A stretch of 64,000 nucleotides of DNA from JAZDFC01 sp043808235. GTDB taxonomy: Bacteria; Bacteroidota; Ignavibacteria; Ignavibacteriales; Melioribacteraceae. The translations under genes and the position numbers were made by a program. Positions within the stretch are counted from its first letter, which is position 1, and every line of letters begins with the position of its first letter. Where the stretch lies: contig JAZDFC010000004.1 of the NCBI GenBank assembly GCA_043808235.1, positions 62,001 to 126,000 of the forward strand, in the 5' to 3' direction. The notes beneath the pieces are model-generated. The model did not search any database, had not been told where the DNA came from, and saw nothing but the letters and a program-made list of their open reading frames with translations. Shown in pieces: positions 17,628-24,122 of the stretch.

Positions 17628-17668
17628 GATTAAGATTAAGATAGGATTAAGAACAAGAATAAGAAATT
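17623..17668. repeat. Short tandem repeat, AAGATT/AAGAAT units
   Basis: AATAAGATTAAGATTAAG, then GGATTAAGAACAAGAATAAG. It starts inside the last codons of the NTF2-like gene. It resembles the reverse complement of the tract at 9333-9374, including the AGAACAAGAATAAGAA/TGAACAAGAATAAGAA part. Confidence 0.65.
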
Positions 17669-17711
17669 TAATTGCAGACGTATTTGCGGTTTGGCTAATT
17701 TGAGTGGAAGA

Positions 17712-18056
17712 TTAAAGCACAAGTAATAATTTTAACAGCCGCTCTACTTCTGCCATTTTAGCCTCTGGAACAATTCCTAGAAATTCTGCTAATCTTTCCT
17801 TTGAAACCGATCGGACATCCTCGCACTTAATATAGCTAATCGTTTTCAAGCCGCCCTGAGGAGGGATTACCTCAACATGCAAAGGAATATTTTTCTTCTT
17901 TGAAGTTATTGGAAGGACTATTACCAGATCGGCAGCGCTATTATTAAAACCATTTGCAGAAATCACTACGGCAGGTCTAGTGCCCGATTGCTCGCGACCT
18001 CTAACCGGATTTAAATCAATAGACCATACATCTCCCCGTAAAGGCGTTCTGATCAA
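17712..18056 (-). CDS. mazF: MazF/PemK-type mRNA interferase toxin
   Basis: 114 residues. RGDVWSIDLNPVRGREQSGTR and PAVVIS followed by VLPITSKKKN are the MazF core; the family cleaves RNA at short sequences. The only sensible start is a TTG at 18056, which follows the antitoxin TGA directly and in the same frame (TGA-TTG); no ATG precedes the fold. Expression therefore probably depends on termination and restart after the antitoxin. Length is normal for MazF. Confidence 0.88.
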   Translation of the reverse strand: MIRTPLRGDVWSIDLNPVRGREQSGTRPAVVISANGFNNSAADLVIVLPITSKKKNIPLHVEVIPPQGGLKTISYIKCEDVRSVSKERLAEFLGIVPEAKMAEVERLLKLLLVL

Positions 18057-18302
18057 TCAATCATCTCCTAATCCATCCGATAATGTCACGTCCCAGAGTT
18101 CTCTCTCTTCTTTTTCCTTAACTAATCCGGACGTATTTTTTAATTTACAATATGCCTGATTCACTTCGTCCCAGAAGTGTTTCTCTTTATATGCCGTAAG
18201 AGCTTTCTCAACAATTTCCTGCATTGATTGCCCTGATAACGATTTTATTTCATGCAATAAATTATGAGTCCTTTTGTTAATTCTAATTGTTGATGTCGAC
18301 AT
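18057..18302 (-). CDS. Ribbon-helix-helix antitoxin of the MazF pair
   Basis: 81 residues from an ATG at 18302. The N-terminus STSTIRINKRTHNLLHEIKS followed by LSGQSMQEIVEKAL is a ribbon-helix-helix DNA-binding domain; the acidic C-terminus (KEKEERELWDVTLSDGLGDD) would bind and neutralise the toxin. It is directly upstream of mazF with no gap. Palindromes upstream of the gene are candidate autoregulation sites. Confidence 0.8.
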   Translation of the reverse strand: MSTSTIRINKRTHNLLHEIKSLSGQSMQEIVEKALTAYKEKHFWDEVNQAYCKLKNTSGLVKEKEERELWDVTLSDGLGDD

Positions 18303-18315
18303 ATATATTCTGATT

Positions 18316-18360
18316 TTTGTTACGACAAATCTATATTATTGTTTACAAAAATGTCAACAA
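18316..18360 (-). promoter_or_regulatory. Candidate operator region of the toxin-antitoxin pair
   Basis: Two palindromes upstream of the antitoxin start: TTTGT-TACG-ACAAA (18316-18329, perfect) and TTGTTTACA-N4-TGTCAACAA (18339-18360, one mismatch per arm). A third, TGTATACA, lies near 18376. All share TGT/ACA half-sites, as expected for a dimeric ribbon-helix-helix repressor. The regulatory role is inferred. Confidence 0.45.
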
Positions 18361-18445
18361 ATATCTATGCAATTCTGTATACAAAGTTATTGATTTAATC
18401 CACGATGTAGTAGAAAACTTACTTTCCTATTCTACTTACCAAGAA

Positions 18446-19141
18446 TTATCCTATCAACTTAAATCCCGTTCCGTGAATATTAATAATTTGTATTGATTGA
18501 TCGCAGCTTAAGTAATTTCTCAACTTGGTAATATAAACGTCCATACTTCGTGCGGTAAAATAATTATCTTCCTTCCAGATCAGTTTTAATGCAAATGAAC
18601 GCTCAAGTATGTCATTTTTATTTTGGCAAAGCAATTTTAACAAATCAGCTTCCTTCCCGGTAAGCTTTTGCTCGCCTTTTTCCGAATGCAGAATACGGCG
18701 TGTGTAATCGAAACGAAAAATTCCCAGCTTAAATTGGTCGCCGTTTACACGCGCTTCTTGTGATTTCTGAGCTTTAGTTCGCTTGAGGATTGCACTGATC
18801 CGCAATAAAAGTTCTTCTGTGCTAAACGGCTTTGTCATATAATCATCAGCGCCAAGTTTAAGCCCCTCAATTTTATCATTCTGCATTGATTTAGCGGTTA
18901 AAAAAATTATAGGTACGGACTCATCGGCTTTTCTAATTTCCTTGGCAAGAGAAAATCCGTCTTTCTTCGGCATCATAACATCGAGAATCAATAAGTCGTA
19001 TTTGCCCGGTTCGAATAATTTTCCGCCTTCATCGCCGTTGAAGCAGTGAGTAACGGAGAAATTTTTTACCTCAAGAAATTCCTTTAAGAGCGTCCCGAGA
19101 TTCAAATCGTCTTCGGCTAAAAGTATTTTAATTTTTTCCAT
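18446..19141 (-). CDS. OmpR-family response regulator (RprY-like)
   Basis: 231 residues from the ATG at 19141; an upstream in-frame TTG at 19150 is less likely. The receiver domain has the acidic pair in LLAEDDLN, phospho-acceptor Asp54 (LLILDVMMPKKDG) and Lys in DDYMTKPFS. The winged helix ends with MDVYITKLRNYLS and NIHGTGFKLIG. It overlaps the histidine kinase stop by 14 bases, so the pair is co-translated. It resembles RprY of Bacteroides. Its target may be the phased TTAAC array upstream of the kinase. Confidence 0.9.
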   Translation of the reverse strand: MEKIKILLAEDDLNLGTLLKEFLEVKNFSVTHCFNGDEGGKLFEPGKYDLLILDVMMPKKDGFSLAKEIRKADESVPIIFLTAKSMQNDKIEGLKLGADDYMTKPFSTEELLLRISAILKRTKAQKSQEARVNGDQFKLGIFRFDYTRRILHSEKGEQKLTGKEADLLKLLCQNKNDILERSFALKLIWKEDNYFTARSMDVYITKLRNYLSCDQSIQIINIHGTGFKLIG

Positions 19142-20708
19142 TTGATTCAAACGGCAAATAAATTGTAAAACAACTTCCCGAATTTAATTTACTCTCAACT
19201 GATATTTTACCGCCATGTGCTTCGATCAATTTTTTCGCGTAACTTAATCCGATTCCGTAACCGCGAACATTATGGATGTTTCCAGTCGGAACCCTGTAAA
19301 ATGTATCAAAGATCTTTTTGAGATCATGTTTAGAAATTCCAATTCCTTTGTCTGAAATTGAAATCATACTGTATTTATTACGCTTCTCTATAAAAATCTC
19401 AATTGCAGGCTTTTCTTTACTGTATTTGATAGCGTTATCAATAAGGTTGTTCAAAATATTCCGGATGTGAAATTCATCGGCAATAACTTTGGATATGTCC
19501 GATTCCAATCTCAGTTTAATGCTTCCGCAGCAATTATCAAGCACAGGAGTAAAACTCTCAACTATATTTTTCAAAATGTCGTGAAGATCGAATTCGGTTT
19601 TATTTAGTTGGTAACTGCCTTTCTCAAGTGCGGCTGTATTCAATAAATTTTCAACAAGAATTCTAAGCCGGTTATTCTCCTCTCGTATCATCCCGCTATA
19701 GCGCGATGTTGAATTTGTATCTTTGGCGAGCTCCGGTTCGTTTATTGCATCGCATGCGAGTGCGATAGTTGAAATAGGTGTTTTAAACTCATGGGTAATA
19801 TTGTTGATAAGATCGTTCTTTATCTCGGTTATTTTTTTCTGCTTCAGCAGCATTCGGATCGTATTGAAAAAGATAAAAATGATTACCAAAATTATTGCAG
19901 CCGAAAGCGATAGCATGATTGCTAAGTTTTTTATAAGAAATGTCTTCTTTGCAGGGAAAAGAATCGAAAGATAAACTGGTTTGGCAATTACATCATTTGG
20001 GAATAACCTTGACTTGAATTCAGCTTGGTAAAAAGCCTGCTTTTCTTTGTCGCTTGCTGTAAAAATAAATTTGTTGCCTTCCTTTTCTTTTTCGAATACT
20101 GCAAAATAATATTCGGTATTAATTCCTTTCGTTATTAATTCTTCGCTCAGTAGAGAATCAATTTTCTCTTTCTTAATTCTTTTCTCCCATGGTTGAGCAG
20201 TGCTTATTACTAATAATTCTTTTACAACCTCATCAAATATGGCGGTCTTTTTGACGAGAAAAGAATCCATTGCGGCTACTCCAACTACAAATCCATCGGT
20301 GGTGTCAGTGCTTGTGCTGGAAATACTAATCTTTTTGATTCCGGGTTTGCTGGAAACAGTAGTTACATAATCTGTATCACAATAAATTTTTGTGAACCTG
20401 CCGCTACTGTCACTTCCAGAAACACTGGCATCATCAGAGAAATTCCAAACGAAATTCCTTCCACGCTTTTTGTGAATCAGAGCATCCAGCGGATCATTCG
20501 AATCATTGGCATATTGAAAAAGTACTGTTGTCGCTTCCTCTTTGTCGAGCTTAGACACAACAGTTTTAATTGCATCATTCACGTTATTCCTGAATTTTTC
20601 TTCTTCGACGCTATAGGCATTTGCAATCCAATAAAATTGAACGGCTATCAATCCAATAATTGCGAATGCCATAAGAGCAATTAATATTTTCAATTTTTGT
20701 TCTTTCAT
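19128..20708 (-). CDS. Sensor histidine kinase (RprX-like)
   Basis: 526 residues from the ATG at 20708; a GTG at 20714 adds two residues. Membrane segments at about residues 9-28 and 260-284 flank a periplasmic sensor of about 230 residues. Then follow the HisKA box NNITHEFKTPIST with His306 and the ATPase domain (NLIDNAIKYSKEK, ISDKGIGISKHDL, GYGIGLSYAKKLI). It phosphorylates the overlapping response regulator. The signal is unknown. Divergent from an acidic exported protein gene, with a shared 139-base regulatory region. Confidence 0.9.
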   Translation of the reverse strand: MKEQKLKILIALMAFAIIGLIAVQFYWIANAYSVEEEKFRNNVNDAIKTVVSKLDKEEATTVLFQYANDSNDPLDALIHKKRGRNFVWNFSDDASVSGSDSSGRFTKIYCDTDYVTTVSSKPGIKKISISSTSTDTTDGFVVGVAAMDSFLVKKTAIFDEVVKELLVISTAQPWEKRIKKEKIDSLLSEELITKGINTEYYFAVFEKEKEGNKFIFTASDKEKQAFYQAEFKSRLFPNDVIAKPVYLSILFPAKKTFLIKNLAIMLSLSAAIILVIIFIFFNTIRMLLKQKKITEIKNDLINNITHEFKTPISTIALACDAINEPELAKDTNSTSRYSGMIREENNRLRILVENLLNTAALEKGSYQLNKTEFDLHDILKNIVESFTPVLDNCCGSIKLRLESDISKVIADEFHIRNILNNLIDNAIKYSKEKPAIEIFIEKRNKYSMISISDKGIGISKHDLKKIFDTFYRVPTGNIHNVRGYGIGLSYAKKLIEAHGGKISVESKLNSGSCFTIYLPFESNGKN

Positions 20709-20738
20709 ACTCACGAAATTAAGGTAAAGTAATTAATA

Positions 20739-20784
20739 TAACAGTGTTTTAACATTTTTTAACAATTTTTAACCGGTCGTTAAC
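20739..20784. promoter_or_regulatory. Array of five helically phased TAAC repeats
   Basis: In the gap between the divergent kinase and acidic-protein genes, the AAC of each TAAC starts at 20740, 20751, 20761, 20771 and 20782 (steps 11, 10, 10, 11). The middle three and the last are TTAAC. One-turn spacing on one face of DNA is what OmpR-family dimers need, so this is a candidate binding array for the adjacent response regulator. Confidence 0.55.
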
Positions 20785-20847
20785 ATATTCTAATTCGTCA
20801 TATTCATAGTTTTAATTCAGAAATATTTAAAAAATATGGAGTTAAAA

Positions 20848-21735
20848 ATGAACACCAAAAAGAATAACATTTTTAGAGTCTCACTTTTCATTTTATTGAT
20901 AGTCTTTGGGGCGGCATTAGTCACTCTAAATGCACAGGATAAAAAAGTGAAGGAAAAAATAAAAAGTATTGAGGGCGATGCAAAAACGATAACAATTGTA
21001 ACCGACGAGGGAACGTATACATTCGAATCCGATGACGCCGGAGTTTTGCTTGGTTATATAAAAGACTCAGGCGATGACAAATCATTTAATATTTATCTCA
21101 ACGACGAAGACAATGATAAAGACAATAGGGTTTTTGTTTTCAAGTCAGACGGAGATGATAAGGATGAGAAAAATTTCGTAATAAAAAAATTAGATAAAGA
21201 CTTTAAATGGGAAGGCGATAATGAAGGCGACTGCATAAAAATAATTCTTAACGAAGAAAACGGCGAGAAAAAATTAACCGTCACAACGAAGAAAGAGGGT
21301 AAAGAAGAAGTAAAAGTTTACGAAGGTAAAGAAGCGGAAGAATATCTCGAAAAAAACGAACCGGGATGTAAGATGATGTTCCTCGAAAGCTATTGTTCGG
21401 GGTCTGAGGCAATGGTATGGAATGTTGCGACTGATGACACGAAAAAGATAGTTGAAGTAGAAGTGAAGGATGGTGCTAAAAAAGTAACAATCACGACAAC
21501 TGAAGATGGAAAAGAAAAAAAGGAAATTTTTGAAGGCGAAGAAGCTGAAAAGCAAATTGAAAAATTAAAGAAGGAAAGTAAAATTGATATTTGTGACGAC
21601 CATATGATTTATATACAAAGCGATGATAATTGCAAAGATTCGGATGAAACGATCCTCATTAAATTGAAAGACGGCGACTGCAAGAAAATGAAAAAAATCA
21701 TAATCGAAAAAGAAGAAAAGAAAGACAAAAAGTAA
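20848..21735 (+). CDS. Acidic, charged exported protein with internal repeats
   Basis: 295 residues from the ATG at 20848, which has GGAG seven bases upstream; the in-frame ATG at 20836 contains that GGAG. The signal peptide is about residues 1-30 (ends TLNAQ). The mature part is unusually rich in Asp, Glu and Lys. Two similar blocks occur: KKLTVTTKKEGKEEVKVYEG and KKVTITTTEDGKEKKEIFEG, each followed by EAE; a weaker third block (KTITIVTDEGTYTFE) lies near the start. No known domain is recognised. The position opposite the two-component system suggests it is regulated by it; a cation-binding or envelope-stress role is only a guess. Confidence 0.75.
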   Translation: MNTKKNNIFRVSLFILLIVFGAALVTLNAQDKKVKEKIKSIEGDAKTITIVTDEGTYTFESDDAGVLLGYIKDSGDDKSFNIYLNDEDNDKDNRVFVFKSDGDDKDEKNFVIKKLDKDFKWEGDNEGDCIKIILNEENGEKKLTVTTKKEGKEEVKVYEGKEAEEYLEKNEPGCKMMFLESYCSGSEAMVWNVATDDTKKIVEVEVKDGAKKVTITTTEDGKEKKEIFEGEEAEKQIEKLKKESKIDICDDHMIYIQSDDNCKDSDETILIKLKDGDCKKMKKIIIEKEEKKDKK

Positions 21736-21751
21736 GTGCGTGTTTTAGATC

Positions 21752-21860
21752 CTGGATACTGGATAATAAACTAAGCTTTATTTCGCCAGTATCCAGTATC
21801 CAGCCTGCCACGGCGTAGATGTTCTTTATCGAAGCCGGGCATCAAGCAGCCAGAATTCAA
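21752..21860. repeat. Intergenic inverted repeat and composite repeat element
   Basis: CTGGATACTGG (21752-21762) and CCAGTATCCAG (21786-21796) are perfect 11-bp inverted arms around a 23-base loop; the right arm is followed by another TATCCAG. Directly after comes CCTGCCACGGCGTAG...GAAGCCGGG, a type of GC-richer intergenic repeat seen in many bacterial genomes. It may also end transcription of the acidic-protein gene, but no T-run follows. Confidence 0.6.
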
Positions 21861-21914
21861 TCCTACCCAATTCTTTTTTATATTTGATAAGAAAATTTCT
21901 TAAAGAATTTAACC

Positions 21915-22652
21915 ATGATTGAAATTGTAAATCTTCACAAGGCATTTGGCGGCAAAAAAGTATTGAATGGTATTAATCTCAGTATCGATATGGGTGAAAC
22001 CCTAGCGATTATTGGTGCCAGCGGTTGCGGAAAAAGCGTTTTATTAAAACATATTGTAGGACTGTTGAAACCGGACGAAGGATATATAACAATAGAGGGA
22101 GTAAATATTAATGGCGCTAACACAAAACAATTATCCGAGATAAGGAAAAGATTTGGTTTTTTATTTCAGGGCGCCGCGTTATTTGATTCGCTTTCTGTTG
22201 AAGAAAATATTTCCTTACCCTTGATTGAAAATAATTTCAAACTTTCACCAACCGAGATAGACAAAAGAGTTGAAGAAAAACTTGAGCTTGTCGGTCTGCC
22301 GGGTATTCAAAAATTAAAACCTTCCGAATTATCCGGCGGTATGAAAAAAAGAGTTGGACTCGCAAGAGCTCTCGTTACTAATCCCGATTACATTTTATAT
22401 GATGAACCCACAACAGGACTTGACCCCGTTATGTCCGATGCAATCGATGAATTGATAAGTGAGGTGGCGGACAAAGTTAACGCGACCGCGATAGTAATTA
22501 CTCACGATATGTACAGTGTTAAAAACGTTGCGGATAAAATTGCAATGATCCACGAAGGTAAAATTTATTTTGAAGGAACAGTACCCGAAATTCTCAATAG
22601 CAAAGACGAAATTATTCGCGCGTTTATTAAGAGGACTGAACTTAGTGTCTAA
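21915..22652 (+). CDS. mlaF: ABC transporter ATPase, MlaF type (phospholipid transport)
   Basis: 245 residues. Walker A is GASGCGKSVLLKHI, the signature is LSGGMKKRVGLARAL, and Walker B is YILYDEPTTGLDP; LFQGAALFDSLSVEENISLPL is typical of the MlaF/Mce ATPase branch. In the family it powers lipid traffic between inner and outer membrane with an MlaE permease and MlaD substrate-binding protein. Neither partner gene is adjacent here, so they must be elsewhere. The stop overlaps the radA start by 8 bases. Confidence 0.85.
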   Translation: MIEIVNLHKAFGGKKVLNGINLSIDMGETLAIIGASGCGKSVLLKHIVGLLKPDEGYITIEGVNINGANTKQLSEIRKRFGFLFQGAALFDSLSVEENISLPLIENNFKLSPTEIDKRVEEKLELVGLPGIQKLKPSELSGGMKKRVGLARALVTNPDYILYDEPTTGLDPVMSDAIDELISEVADKVNATAIVITHDMYSVKNVADKIAMIHEGKIYFEGTVPEILNSKDEIIRAFIKRTELSV

Positions 22653-23994
22653 ATCCAGGATCAAATATATCTGTTCGAACTGTGGATTCGAATCATTAAA
22701 ATGGTTGGGAAGATGTCCTACTTGCGAGGAATGGAATTCCTTCTCAGAAGAAATTGTAGAGACTGGAAACAAAAACAAATCCAAAGTAATCCGTAAAGTT
22801 GAACCGCAAAAACTTGAACCGAACATCGAAAAAGATGAAGCCAGAATTCAAACCGGAATAGAGGAGTTTGATAGAGTGCTCGGCGGCGGATTAATGCCCG
22901 GCTCTGTGGTATTGATCGGCGGCGATCCCGGCATCGGCAAGTCCACACTTGTTATGCAGGCAGCTTCATTGATAAACGGAAAAACATTGTATGTAACCGG
23001 CGAGGAATCGATCCGGCAAATCAACATCCGCGCAAAAAGATTGAATGTTCGCACAAACAATTTATTCGTACTTGCGGAAACGAACATCGATGTAATCCTT
23101 GAGACCATTGAAAATTCCGAACCACTCGTTGTAATTGTCGATTCAATCCAAACTGTTTACAAAGAAGAATTTGAAAACGCACCCGGCACGGTAACTCAGA
23201 TTAGAGAATGCACAATGCAGTTGCTTCAGCATGCAAAAACAAAGGGCTGCGCGATCATAATCGTAGGGCATGTTACCAAGGAAGGTTTCATCGCCGGACC
23301 AAAAGTTCTTGAACATATTGTTGATACGGTACTTCAATTCGAGGGAGAAAGAAATCATTCGTATAGAATATTGCGTGCACAGAAAAACCGTTTCGGCGGA
23401 ACGAATGAAATTGGAATTTTCGAGATGCACGATAACGGATTAACCGAAGTTAAAAATCCAAGCGAAATATTTTTAAGCGGACGCGGCGATGATGTAACCG
23501 GATCCGTAGTAACAGCAAGCATAGAAGGTACAAGACCGGTTTTACTTGAAGTACAGGCTCTTGTAACTCCTTCTTCATACGGTAACCCGCAGAGAGTAGC
23601 AACAGGATTTGATTATCGGCGTCTTTCAATTCTCCTTGCAGTGTTGGAAAAGCGCGCCGGTCTCAGGCTTTCATCAGCAAATGTTTTTGTGAACATGGCT
23701 GGCGGTTTAAGAATCGACGAACCCGCGGTTGATCTCGCTGTCTGCTGTTCAATCGCATCGAGTATGATGGACAAGTCTTCCGCCAAAAGTACGGTTGTTA
23801 TCGGGGAAGTAGGACTCGGCGGTGAGATTCGCGGAGTAGGTCATATCGAAAAAAGAATTCAAGAAGCGGCTAAGCTCGGTTTCGAACGAATCATTATTCC
23901 AAACGCAAACACCAAATCATTGAAGACCGGTAACGGAATAAAAATTATCGCAGTTGAAAATATAGTTGCGGCGATTGATAAAGTACTCGGCTGA
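22645..23994 (+). CDS. radA: DNA repair protein RadA
   Basis: 449 residues from a GTG at 22645 (VSKSRIKYICSNCG), the normal RadA length; longer in-frame starts overlap mlaF. The N-terminal zinc finger is CSNCGFESLKWLGRCPTCEEW. The RecA-like ATPase has Walker A GGDPGIGKST, a conserved KNRFGGTNEIGIFEM (the RadA KNRFG motif), and a C-terminal Lon-protease-like domain (ASIEGTRPVLLEVQALV). It promotes branch migration in recombination repair. Translationally coupled to mlaF. Confidence 0.95.
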   Translation: MSKSRIKYICSNCGFESLKWLGRCPTCEEWNSFSEEIVETGNKNKSKVIRKVEPQKLEPNIEKDEARIQTGIEEFDRVLGGGLMPGSVVLIGGDPGIGKSTLVMQAASLINGKTLYVTGEESIRQINIRAKRLNVRTNNLFVLAETNIDVILETIENSEPLVVIVDSIQTVYKEEFENAPGTVTQIRECTMQLLQHAKTKGCAIIIVGHVTKEGFIAGPKVLEHIVDTVLQFEGERNHSYRILRAQKNRFGGTNEIGIFEMHDNGLTEVKNPSEIFLSGRGDDVTGSVVTASIEGTRPVLLEVQALVTPSSYGNPQRVATGFDYRRLSILLAVLEKRAGLRLSSANVFVNMAGGLRIDEPAVDLAVCCSIASSMMDKSSAKSTVVIGEVGLGGEIRGVGHIEKRIQEAAKLGFERIIIPNANTKSLKTGNGIKIIAVENIVAAIDKVLG

Positions 23995-24021
23995 TTATTT
24001 AGCAATGATTAGAATATGTAA

Positions 24022-24040
24022 TTCGAAGCGGAGCTTCGAA
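24022..24040. repeat. Short perfect hairpin after radA
   Basis: TTCGAAGC-GGA-GCTTCGAA, an 8-bp stem with a 3-base loop, 27 bases after the radA stop. No T-run follows, so it may be a small dispersed palindrome or an RNA-stabilising hairpin. Confidence 0.5.
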
Positions 24041-24122
24041 CTGATATAAAATTATTGATCTAAGCTATCGCTTCGATTTACAAATGATGTAAACTAATTA
24101 TTCACAAATAGGCGAGGATAAA

